Source of the DNA: Porphyrobacter sp. | Lineage (GTDB): Bacteria > Pseudomonadota > Alphaproteobacteria > Sphingomonadales > Sphingomonadaceae | Length of the DNA stretch: 64,000 bases | Assembly (NCBI GenBank): GCA_027533455.1 | Contig: JAPZUC010000001.1 | Coordinates: forward strand, 124,001-188,000 | Direction: 5' to 3' | In this document: one piece after another, positions 44,906 through 52,665 of the stretch | How positions within the stretch are numbered: the stretch's first letter is position 1 | Layout of the letters: every line of letters begins with the position of its first letter | Made by a program: the position numbers and the translations under genes | The notes under the pieces: model-generated | Database searches by the model: none | Told to the model about the DNA's origin: nothing | What the model saw: only the letters and a program-made list of their open reading frames with translations

Positions 44906-45916
44906 ATGCCCACCAACCGCCGCTTCCTGCTCCAGCGCCGTCCCGACGGTACGCCCGTTGCGCAAGATTTCGAACTCGTCACCGAACCCACCCCTGTTCT
45001 TGAGGAAGGCCAGTTCCTGATCCGCAACCACTACGCTTCGCTTGATCCGGCGATGCGCGGGTGGATGGACGCAGAGGGCAACTACATGCCGCCGATCCCC
45101 TTGGGCGATCCGGTGCGCGCCAGCACCATCGGCGTGGTCGAGGAAAGCAGGGCAGGGGGCTTTGCGCCCGGCCAGTGGGTGATGGGGCTGAATGCGCTGG
45201 AGGATTACTCCATCGGCGTTTCGGGCGGCTTTACCCAGCCGATTGACCCTTCGCTGGTTCCGAACGTTACCAACTACCTTTCGATCTTCGGCGCGGTCGG
45301 GATGACGGCCTATTTCGGCTTCCTCGAGGTGTGCGAGCCTAAGGCGGGCGAGACCGTGCTGGTTTCTGGCGCTGCGGGGGCGGTCGGCAGCCTTGTTGGC
45401 CAGCTAGCCAAGATTCACGGCTGTCGCGCGGTCGGGATTGCCGGCGGCCCTGCCAAGTGTGCACGTCTCACCGAGAAATACGGCTTTGACGCCGCCATCG
45501 ACTATCGAGGTAAAGATGAAGCCGCGCTCACCGCCGCCATTGCCGAGGCCTGCCCGGATGGCGTGGACGTGATCTTCGAGAATGTCGGCGGGATCATCCT
45601 CGACGCCGGGCTGATGAACCTGAACCTGCATTCGCGCGTCGGCCTGTGCGGCCTGATCAGCGAATACAACACCGAGCCGCGCGGCATCCGCAATCTGTGG
45701 CAGTTGATCGTCAAGCGCGCCCAAATCCGCGGGCTGCTGGTCGCCGACTACGTCCCCCGCTTCGGCGAGGGTGCGGCGCAGATGGGCGTCTGGGCCGCAC
45801 AGGGCAAGCTTACCATCGACGAGCACATCGACGAAGGGCTGGAGCACGCCTTTGACAGCTTCATGCGGCTGTTCGCGGGGACGAACGACGGCAAGATGAT
45901 CCTCAAGATCGCGTGA
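44906..45916 (+). CDS. Zinc-free MDR NADP-dependent oxidoreductase (copy 3)
   Basis: A 336-residue CurA-like reductase: SLDPAMRGWMD, SGAAGAVGSLVGQLAK, DVIFENVGGIILDAGL. It lies 27 bases after the molybdoenzyme and its TGA shares a base with the next ATG. It likely saturates an enone or enal intermediate in the operon's pathway. It is more like copy 2 than copy 1. Confidence 0.88.
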   Translation: MPTNRRFLLQRRPDGTPVAQDFELVTEPTPVLEEGQFLIRNHYASLDPAMRGWMDAEGNYMPPIPLGDPVRASTIGVVEESRAGGFAPGQWVMGLNALEDYSIGVSGGFTQPIDPSLVPNVTNYLSIFGAVGMTAYFGFLEVCEPKAGETVLVSGAAGAVGSLVGQLAKIHGCRAVGIAGGPAKCARLTEKYGFDAAIDYRGKDEAALTAAIAEACPDGVDVIFENVGGIILDAGLMNLNLHSRVGLCGLISEYNTEPRGIRNLWQLIVKRAQIRGLLVADYVPRFGEGAAQMGVWAAQGKLTIDEHIDEGLEHAFDSFMRLFAGTNDGKMILKIA

Positions 45917-46680
45917 TGCGTTCGCTTCTGGTTCTGTCGGGCGGTCATCCCTACGAGGCCGGGCCGTTCGACAAACTCCTGCATAGTCTCGGCGATTGGG
46001 AGGTCACCCACCTGATCCACCCCGAAGACGGCGAGGCGGACGCGGCAGATGCTATCGCCGCGGCGGACGGCCTGCTGTTCTACGACATGGCGGGCTACAC
46101 CTTCGCCGATGGAACGGTGACGATGCGCCCGCCCTCGCCCGCTTTCCGCGAGGCCATCACAGCGCGGTTCGCGGCCGGAAAGGGCGCAGTGGCGATGCAT
46201 CATTCGCTCGCCGGGTGGGCCGAATGGCCGGAGTGGCATGACTGGCTCGGCGGACAGTTCCACTACCAGCTAGGACCGCACGGCCCGGACTCCGGCTATC
46301 GTCATGACATCGCCTATACCGCGCGGATAGTCGCCAATCACCCGGTGACGCGCGGGCTGCCCGCCAGCTTCCCCGTTACCGACGAGCTCTATCTCTGCCC
46401 CATCGACGAGAGCGCCTTCACCCCCCTCATCAGGGCCGAGGGATTCGCCTTCACCCGCGACAATTTCTACTCTGCTGCACAGGCGGTGGCAGGCGCCATG
46501 TTCAGCAATGATGGCTGGGATCACCCGCCGGGCAGCAATTGCATCGCCTGGGAAAGCCGCACCTGCCCTGGCCCGCTTATCTACCTGCAATTCGGCGATG
46601 GCCCCGCGACCTATGCCAATGCGACCGTCAGGCAGATGCTCGCCCAGGCGCTCGACTACACCTCAGGAGGAACCGCATGA
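45916..46680 (+). CDS. ThuA-like protein (first copy)
   Basis: A 254-residue ThuA-domain protein with a class I glutamine-amidotransferase-like fold: LLVLSGGHPYEAGPFDKLL opening, GKGAVAMHHSLAGWAEWPEWHDWLGG and HPVTRGLPASFPVTDELYLCP. The nucleophile Cys of true amidotransferases is not evident; MHHS occupies the elbow. ThuA proteins are linked to 3-keto-sugar metabolism, so presence in this operon is unexpected. ATG 45916 is preferred to GTG 45913. Confidence 0.85.
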   Translation: MRSLLVLSGGHPYEAGPFDKLLHSLGDWEVTHLIHPEDGEADAADAIAAADGLLFYDMAGYTFADGTVTMRPPSPAFREAITARFAAGKGAVAMHHSLAGWAEWPEWHDWLGGQFHYQLGPHGPDSGYRHDIAYTARIVANHPVTRGLPASFPVTDELYLCPIDESAFTPLIRAEGFAFTRDNFYSAAQAVAGAMFSNDGWDHPPGSNCIAWESRTCPGPLIYLQFGDGPATYANATVRQMLAQALDYTSGGTA

Positions 46681-47054
46681 CCCCGCAGCAAACTGTCGAA
46701 GCCTTCATCGGCCACTGGAATGCCTGCGACATCGAGGCTATGCTCGCCCTGTGCGCGGACGACATCGTCTACCACAACATCCCGATGGAGCCGGTCAACG
46801 GCACCGCTCAGATGCGCGCGATGGTAGAGGGCTTCCTGGCCGAGATCGCATCCTGCGACTGGCAGACCCACGCCATTGCAACAAACGGCAACACCGTGCT
46901 GACCGAGCGCACCGACATCTTCAACTTCAAGGACGGTCGCAGCGCCGCGATCCGCGTAATGGGCACGTTCGAAGTAGGCGCAGATGGCCGCATCATCGCA
47001 TGGCGCGACTATTTCGACATGCTTGAATTCCAGCGCGAATTCGCGGGCGGATGA
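46677..47054 (+). CDS. Limonene-1,2-epoxide hydrolase family protein
   Basis: A 125-residue SnoaL-fold epoxide hydrolase. The five residues that define limonene-epoxide hydrolase are present: Y32, N34, R78, D80, D111 in VYHNIP, ERTD and WRDYFD. Each is exactly 21 lower than Tyr53, Asn55, Arg99, Asp101 and Asp132 of the Rhodococcus enzyme (numbers from memory). ATG 46677 overlaps the ThuA stop. A P450 follows 100 bases later, suggesting epoxidation then hydrolysis. In actinobacteria a relative (EphG) is tied to sterols. Confidence 0.88.
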   Translation: MTPQQTVEAFIGHWNACDIEAMLALCADDIVYHNIPMEPVNGTAQMRAMVEGFLAEIASCDWQTHAIATNGNTVLTERTDIFNFKDGRSAAIRVMGTFEVGADGRIIAWRDYFDMLEFQREFAGG

Positions 47055-47154
47055 TGATCGCTCTGCAACCCTAACAGAAACGTGCATCGCATCGGGGGCG
47101 CAGGGTTCGCTAGGCTTACGGCACAAGATTGGGATGGGTCTGGAGCCGCTTCAC

Positions 47155-48396
47155 ATGAATAAGCCTGAAGGCAATGTCTTTGCGCCCGAAACGCTGATCG
47201 ATCCGTTCGATTACTACCGCGCCGTCCACGAGGCCGGGATCGCGATCGAGCATCTCGAAGGCATGAACACGTGGGTCGTTTATTCCTACGACCTGTGCAG
47301 CGAGGCAGCGGCCAAGCCCGAGGTGTTCTCGAACGACTTCACGGCGCTGATGGGGCGCGAGGCGGACGAGGACATCCAGGCGATCCTTGCCGAGGGCTGG
47401 CCCGATCTGCCGACGCTGCTCACCGCCGACCACCCGGTCCACACCCGCAACCGCAAGCTCGTGAACCTCGCCTTCTCTGCCCCGCGCGTGAACGCGATCG
47501 AAGCGGATATGCGCACCAAGTCGATCGAACTGATCGAAGCCTTTGCCGACAAGGGCGAGTGCGAATTCGTCGAGGAATTCGGCGTGCCGTTGCCCGTGGC
47601 CATGATCGCCGGGCAGATCGGGCTGGATGATGATCCCAAGCGGGTGAAGCGCTGGTCGGACGCTGCGGTCGACCGCTTCAGCCAGATGGTCGATCACAAC
47701 CGCAAGCTCGAATGTGCGCGCAGCCTTGTCGAGTTCCAGCACTACATGAAGGGCTTGATCGATGATCGCCGCGCCAATGGCGGCAATGATCTTCTCACCG
47801 ATCTGGTCGAAGCACGGGTAGAGGGCGAAACGCCGCTCGAAGACCCCGAGATCATGTCGCTGATGCAGCAGTTCATGGTCGCGGGGAACGAGACCACCAC
47901 CTCGACGCTGGCGGGCGGGTTGCTCCAGCTGATCCGCAATCCCGACCAGATGGCCAAGGCCAAGGCGGCCGCGGGTGGGCGCGATCCCAAGGTTCTAGGC
48001 AATCTCGTCGAAGAGGCGCTGCGCTACGAAACGCCGACAGCGGGGATGTGGCGCATCGTCAAGCAGGATACCGAGCTTGGCGGCATGGCCATCCCGGCAG
48101 GCGCCGTGGTGCAGCTGCGCTATGCAGCCGCCAACCGCGATCCCAAGAAGTTCCCCGATCCCGACAAGTTCGATATCGAACGCACCAATGCCCGCACCCA
48201 TCTCAGCTTCGGCAAGGGTCCGCATATGTGCGTGGGTAATATGCTCTCCCGTAAGGAGATGCTGGTCGCCTTCGACGAGCTCCTCGAACGGCTCGATAAC
48301 TTCGCGGTCGCGGACGAGAATGAGATCCGCATCCTCCCCAACATCCTGCTGCGCGGTGTGACCCACCTACCAATCGCGTTTACGCGGAAAGCCTGA
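47155..48396 (+). CDS. Cytochrome P450 (copy 3)
   Basis: A 413-residue soluble P450: I-helix AGNETTT, E287-x-x-R290 in EEALR, haem loop FGKGPHMCVGN with C359. Two starts are possible: ATG 47155, with GGAG eight bases upstream (chosen), or ATG 47134, which adds MGLEPLH. It lies inside the long operon, followed after 5 bases by an acyl-CoA dehydrogenase. Likely oxygenates the operon's substrate, perhaps an alkene or side chain. Confidence 0.92.
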   Translation: MNKPEGNVFAPETLIDPFDYYRAVHEAGIAIEHLEGMNTWVVYSYDLCSEAAAKPEVFSNDFTALMGREADEDIQAILAEGWPDLPTLLTADHPVHTRNRKLVNLAFSAPRVNAIEADMRTKSIELIEAFADKGECEFVEEFGVPLPVAMIAGQIGLDDDPKRVKRWSDAAVDRFSQMVDHNRKLECARSLVEFQHYMKGLIDDRRANGGNDLLTDLVEARVEGETPLEDPEIMSLMQQFMVAGNETTTSTLAGGLLQLIRNPDQMAKAKAAAGGRDPKVLGNLVEEALRYETPTAGMWRIVKQDTELGGMAIPAGAVVQLRYAAANRDPKKFPDPDKFDIERTNARTHLSFGKGPHMCVGNMLSRKEMLVAFDELLERLDNFAVADENEIRILPNILLRGVTHLPIAFTRKA

Positions 48397-48401
48397 ACCA
48401 G

Positions 48402-49484
48402 ATGAATTTCGACCTTTCCGAAGAACAGCAGATGTTCGTGACCTCGGTCGAGCGCTTCGCCGCTCCGGTCGATGTCGAAGCACGTCGCCGCTTGCGGCTC
48501 TCGCCCACCGGCTATGACCGCAAGCGCTGGCAGGAGCTCGCCGAGATGGGCCTGATCGCGCTCGTTGCGGGCGAGGCTGCGGGGGGCATGGGCGGTTCTG
48601 CGGTGGATCTCGCGCTTGTGCTCGAAGCCATCGGCAAGTCCAATGCGCCCGATCCGCTGCTCGAACACGGCATCCTGCCCGCCTTGCTGCTGGAGCGCGG
48701 CGGCGCGAGCGAAGCGCTGGACGGCGTGCTGTCGGGCACGACCGTCGCCACTCTCGCCTGGACCGAGCGCGGGCAGCGTTACAGTCTCAAGGCCAAGGGC
48801 ATGAAGGCCGAGGCGGCCGGAGACGGCTTCACACTCACCGGCGAAAAGACGATGGTGATGGGCGCATTGCTCGCTGATCTGTTCATCGTCACCGCCGACC
48901 TTGGCGGCGAGACGGCGTGCTTCCTCGTGCCCCGCGACACACCCGGACTTGAAGTGCGCGCCTATCGCTTGGCCGACGGCAGCATCGCAGGCGAAATCAA
49001 GCTGACCCGCACGCCCGCCAGCGCGAGGCTGACACTCGACCTGGCCGCGCTTGAAGACATCGTTTCCGATGTGCGCCTTTATGCCGCGGCCGAAATGGTC
49101 GGCCTCGGTCAGCGCCTGCTCGATGATACGCTGACCTACGTGAAGGAGCGCGAGCAGTTCGGCGTAGCGATCGGTAGCTTCCAAGCTTTGCAGCACCGGC
49201 TCGTTGATTGCTATGCCAAGGAAGAACAGGCGCGTTCAATGCTTTACCGCGCAGCATTGACCGACCGCGCCGATGCGCAAAAGTGGCAGCGCGCTGCCGC
49301 CGGGGCCAAGGCGTATATTGGCGAAAACGTCGATGCTATCGCCCGCGAGGCGGTGCAGATGCATGGCGGCATGGGGATCACGGACGAGCTTGCCATCGGT
49401 CATGCCTTGAAGCGCGCTCTCGTGCTCGCCCGCCTGTTTGGCGACGTCGACACCGTGCTTGCGGAATATGCTTTGGCCGCTTGA
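48402..49484 (+). CDS. Acyl-CoA dehydrogenase, short subunit-like
   Basis: A 360-residue ACAD-fold protein: NFDLSEEQQMFVTSVERF, TYVKEREQFGVAIGSFQALQHRLVD and QMHGGMGITDE. It ends at LARLFGDVDTVLAEYALAA and lacks the usual catalytic GTSEIQ-type loop. This is the pattern of the non-catalytic or complementing subunit in heteromeric steroid acyl-CoA dehydrogenases such as ChsE pairs. The full-length partner is probably the product of 52666-53874 in the same operon (inference). Confidence 0.88.
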   Translation: MNFDLSEEQQMFVTSVERFAAPVDVEARRRLRLSPTGYDRKRWQELAEMGLIALVAGEAAGGMGGSAVDLALVLEAIGKSNAPDPLLEHGILPALLLERGGASEALDGVLSGTTVATLAWTERGQRYSLKAKGMKAEAAGDGFTLTGEKTMVMGALLADLFIVTADLGGETACFLVPRDTPGLEVRAYRLADGSIAGEIKLTRTPASARLTLDLAALEDIVSDVRLYAAAEMVGLGQRLLDDTLTYVKEREQFGVAIGSFQALQHRLVDCYAKEEQARSMLYRAALTDRADAQKWQRAAAGAKAYIGENVDAIAREAVQMHGGMGITDELAIGHALKRALVLARLFGDVDTVLAEYALAA

Positions 49485-49509
49485 TCGGCGCACAGGAGAG
49501 GAATGCAAC

Positions 49510-49935
49510 ATGGGCGAAAAGATCGACCCGAACCTGTGGAGCGACGGGGCGCAGCCGCACCTCATGGGTGGGCGGCTGCCTTCGGGCCAGATCGTCTTCC
49601 CGATGCCGACCGGCGATGCGGCGGAAGGCGTGGAGCCTTACAAGCTTTCGCGCCGGGGCAAGCTTTGGTCGTGGACCTCGCAGGGCTTCCTTCCCAAGGA
49701 GCCCTATGAGGGCCCCGGATCAGGCCCGGGCGAAGGCCCGCCCGATTTCCAACCTTTCCTGATCGGGTATGTCGAACTGCCCGGCGAAGTGATCGTCGAG
49801 AGCCGCATCGTCGATGCGCGGTTGGAAGACATGCACCTCGGCATGGAGCTCGAATTCTGCATCGTGCCGTTCAACGCGCGCTACGACACCTTCGCCTTCC
49901 GTCCCGCCGCACAAGTTGAGAGTCAGGCCGCATGA
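49510..49935 (+). CDS. DUF35 OB-fold protein
   Basis: A 141-residue protein with the DUF35/ChsH2-C-type OB-fold (PFLIGYVELPGEVIVESRIVD, LGMELEFCIVPFN). The N-terminal zinc ribbon usual in the family is missing its cysteines. AGGAGAGG precedes ATG 49510; its end overlaps the thiolase ATG. DUF35 proteins pair with Ltp2-type thiolases to form retro-aldolases or acetyl-transfer complexes, and the gene order here fits. Confidence 0.85.
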   Translation: MGEKIDPNLWSDGAQPHLMGGRLPSGQIVFPMPTGDAAEGVEPYKLSRRGKLWSWTSQGFLPKEPYEGPGSGPGEGPPDFQPFLIGYVELPGEVIVESRIVDARLEDMHLGMELEFCIVPFNARYDTFAFRPAAQVESQAA

Positions 49936-51086
49936 GCGAGAACGTCTATATCATCGGCGCAGGGATCCATCCCTTCGGCCGCACCGACAGCCGCTCCGGC
50001 CGCGAACAGGGCGTCTACGCCGTGCGCGAGGCGCTCACCGATGCGGGGCTGGAATGGCCCGACATCGAGTGCGCCTATGGTGGCAGCGCTGCGGCGGGCA
50101 ACGCCGACATCATGGTCAACGAGCTGGGCCTCACCAGCCTCCCCTTCACCAACGTTGCCAATGGCTGTGCGACTGGGGGCAGCGCGCTTGCCGCCTCGCA
50201 GCAGGCGATTGCGAGCGGGATGTATGACCTCGCGCTGGCGGTCGGCTTCGACAAGCACCCGAGGGGTGCGTTCAACGCCAAGCCTTCGGATTACGGCCTG
50301 CCCGAATGGTACGGCCAGACCGGCATGATGCTGACCACGCAGTTCTTCGCGCTCAAGATCCAGCGTTACATGCAATTGCACGGCATCAGCCGCACGACAC
50401 TGGGCCGGGTGGCCGAGAAGGCCTTCCGCAACGGCACGATTACGCCCCACGCCTGGCGGCGCAGCCCGGTCGATCTCGACACGATCATGAACGCGCCGAT
50501 GATCAACGACCCGCTCACCAAATATATGTTCTGCTCGCCCGCCGAGGGCGCGGTTGCGCTGATTCTCGCCAGCGAAAAGAAGATGAAGGAACTCGGCGCG
50601 GACGGGGTGAAAATCCGCGCGGTCTCCGTGAAGACCCGCCCGCCCAACTCCTTCGAGGTGTTCCAGGCCGGCATCAGTATCGAGGAGGGCGGCAAACCCA
50701 CCGTGCTCGCCAGCAAGGCCGCGTTCGAGAAAGCCGGCATTGGGCCGGAGGACATCTCGGTTGCACAGCTTCAGGACACGGAAAGCGGCGCGGAGATCAT
50801 GCACATGGCCGAGAACGGCTTCTGCAAGGATGGCGATCAGGAAGAATGGCTAGCCAACGGCTGGACCGAGATTGGCGGAGGCAAGCTGCCCGTCAACACC
50901 GACGGCGGCTGCCTTGCCTGCGGCGAACCCATCGGCGCTTCGGGCCTCAGGCAGGTCTACGAAAACGTCACCCAGCTGCGCGGCCGTGCGGGTGAGCGGC
51001 AGGTGCCCGGCAAGGTCCGGTTCGGCTACTCCCACGTCTATGGCGCTCCCGGCCTTTCGGGCGTTGCGATTCTGGAGCGCGAATGA
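49932..51086 (+). CDS. SCP2/Ltp2-type thiolase-fold protein
   Basis: A 384-residue thiolase-superfamily protein: MSENVYIIGAGIHPFGR, NGCATGGSALAASQQAI (C79 at the thiolase nucleophile position), CSPAEGAVALILAS, NTDGGCLACGEPIGASG and a C-terminal FGYSHVYGAPGLSGVAIL. The pairing with DUF35 matches the Ltp2-ChsH2 aldolase that removes a propionyl-CoA unit from steroid side chains. Whether this one is thiolase or aldolase cannot be decided from sequence. It is linked by ATGA overlaps on both sides. Confidence 0.88.
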   Translation: MSENVYIIGAGIHPFGRTDSRSGREQGVYAVREALTDAGLEWPDIECAYGGSAAAGNADIMVNELGLTSLPFTNVANGCATGGSALAASQQAIASGMYDLALAVGFDKHPRGAFNAKPSDYGLPEWYGQTGMMLTTQFFALKIQRYMQLHGISRTTLGRVAEKAFRNGTITPHAWRRSPVDLDTIMNAPMINDPLTKYMFCSPAEGAVALILASEKKMKELGADGVKIRAVSVKTRPPNSFEVFQAGISIEEGGKPTVLASKAAFEKAGIGPEDISVAQLQDTESGAEIMHMAENGFCKDGDQEEWLANGWTEIGGGKLPVNTDGGCLACGEPIGASGLRQVYENVTQLRGRAGERQVPGKVRFGYSHVYGAPGLSGVAILERE

Positions 51087-51853
51087 GCCGGATGCAGGGC
51101 AAGGTCGCGCTCGTCTCGGGCGGTGCGGAGGGGATCGGGGCTGCGGTCGCACGGCTGATCATCGCTGAGGGCGGCAGTGTGATGCTGGGCGATGTGCAGT
51201 TGGAGAAGGCTCAGGAACTGGCCGCCGAACTGGGCGACCGTGCGGCAGCCTGCCAGCTCGACGTGCGTGACTTGCGCCAGTGGGAAGCCGCCGTCTCCGC
51301 CACCCGCGGGCGCTTCGGCAAGCTGACTGTGCTGTGCAACATCGCCGGTATCTCGGAGCCCGGAAACGTCCCCGACGGCGCGCTCGACGTATGGCAGCGC
51401 ACCATCGACATCAATCTCAACGGCCCGTTCTACGGCATGCGCGCGGCGATCCCGGCGATGGAGGCGAGCGGGGAAGCCTGCGCTATCGTCAACATCGGCT
51501 CGATGATCGCGCTGCGTCCGGCGAGTTTCGTGGCGGCCTATTCCGCCTCCAAGACCGGCCTGCGCAGCCTGACCCAATCCGTAGCGCTCGACCTTGCCGA
51601 GCGCGGTCTGCCGATCCGGGTCAACATGGTCCACCCGGGTGCGATCCGCACCCCGATGTACAACCGCTACAAGTTCTCGGGCGCAGACACGCCCGAGAAC
51701 ATCGAGACCAACTTCGCCGCCACCCACCCGATGAACCGCATCGGCGAGCCGGAGGAAGTCGCCCGCTCGGTGGTCTTCCTCGCCAGTGACGATGCCAGCT
51801 TCACCACAGGCTGCGATTTGACCGTCGATGGCGGCGGGTCGATAAGGAGCTGA
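51083..51853 (+). CDS. Short-chain dehydrogenase/reductase
   Basis: Classical SDR, 256 residues: SGGAEGIG, GDVQ after strand 2 (Asp, NAD-preferring), NIAG in place of NNAG, Ser in NIGSMIA and YSASK. Start overlaps the thiolase stop. In the operon it could oxidise a beta-hydroxyacyl-CoA, the step missing between hydration and thiolysis, or a ring alcohol. Confidence 0.87.
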   Translation: MSRMQGKVALVSGGAEGIGAAVARLIIAEGGSVMLGDVQLEKAQELAAELGDRAAACQLDVRDLRQWEAAVSATRGRFGKLTVLCNIAGISEPGNVPDGALDVWQRTIDINLNGPFYGMRAAIPAMEASGEACAIVNIGSMIALRPASFVAAYSASKTGLRSLTQSVALDLAERGLPIRVNMVHPGAIRTPMYNRYKFSGADTPENIETNFAATHPMNRIGEPEEVARSVVFLASDDASFTTGCDLTVDGGGSIRS

Positions 51854-51854
51854 T

Positions 51855-52610
51855 ATGCCAGAACAACCCGCCACCCGCATCGACGCGCATTTCATCGCCG
51901 CGGGCAAGTATCACGATATCGATTACCCCCGGCTCGAGATCCTCAAGCTGCTGGCCGAACACCCGCATATCCGCACAACCGTGGCGGCGGATTATTCAGG
52001 GCTGGAGCGGCTCGACCAGTGCCGCTTCCTCATCACCTACACCTGCGACCTGATGCCGACCCCGGAACAGACCGCGCAACTGAAGGCGTGGATGGAGACG
52101 GGCGGCAAGTGGATGGCGCTCCACGGCACCAACTCGATCCTCGTCTTTACGGCAGACGGCCTGGTAGACGCGCCCAATGACCGCCCCGAAGTGATGGAGA
52201 TGCTCGGCACGCAGTTCGTCGCCCACCCGCCGATCGGCAAGTTCCCGGTCGAGGTGGTCAACAAGGATCACGAACTCACCCGCGGGATCGAGGATTTCGA
52301 GGTTGTCGACGAGCTCTACCTGTCCAAGACTACGGCACCCATCGAAACGCTGATGCAGACCACGTTCGAAGGCGAAGCGACCGGCTTCACTCACAGCAAG
52401 TGGGACAAGACCACGGTTCCTATCGTTTATACGAGGGATATCGGCGCGGGTCAGATCGTATACAACGCACTGGGCCATTGCCGCGGGCACTATGATCTTC
52501 CCGGCATGGCCGACTTCTACCCGCACAAGGAAATGTGCGCGTGGAACTATGACGTTTACTACGACCTGCTGCGGCGCACGATTGCTTGGGCGATGCGAGA
52601 CGGGGACTGA
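51855..52610 (+). CDS. ThuA-like protein (second copy)
   Basis: A 251-residue ThuA-domain protein: HFIAAGKYHDIDYPRLEILKLL, WMETGGKWMALHGTNSILVF, KDHELTRGIEDFEVVDELYL and a closing HCRGHYDLPGM. The elbow ALHGTN aligns with AMHHSL of the first copy; the two are clearly different in sequence but share the fold. Having two ThuA proteins in one catabolic operon is unusual. Function here is unknown. Confidence 0.85.
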   Translation: MPEQPATRIDAHFIAAGKYHDIDYPRLEILKLLAEHPHIRTTVAADYSGLERLDQCRFLITYTCDLMPTPEQTAQLKAWMETGGKWMALHGTNSILVFTADGLVDAPNDRPEVMEMLGTQFVAHPPIGKFPVEVVNKDHELTRGIEDFEVVDELYLSKTTAPIETLMQTTFEGEATGFTHSKWDKTTVPIVYTRDIGAGQIVYNALGHCRGHYDLPGMADFYPHKEMCAWNYDVYYDLLRRTIAWAMRDGD

Positions 52611-52665
52611 AGCTTGCGGGGCCGGAAGGCCGTAGCTTGCGGGATCGAGACTGGGACTGACTGCA

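Noticed and set aside
43304..45031. Minus-strand open frame of 575 codons opposite the molybdoenzyme
   Set aside because: Shadow of a real gene with full Fe-S and MGD domains on the plus strand.
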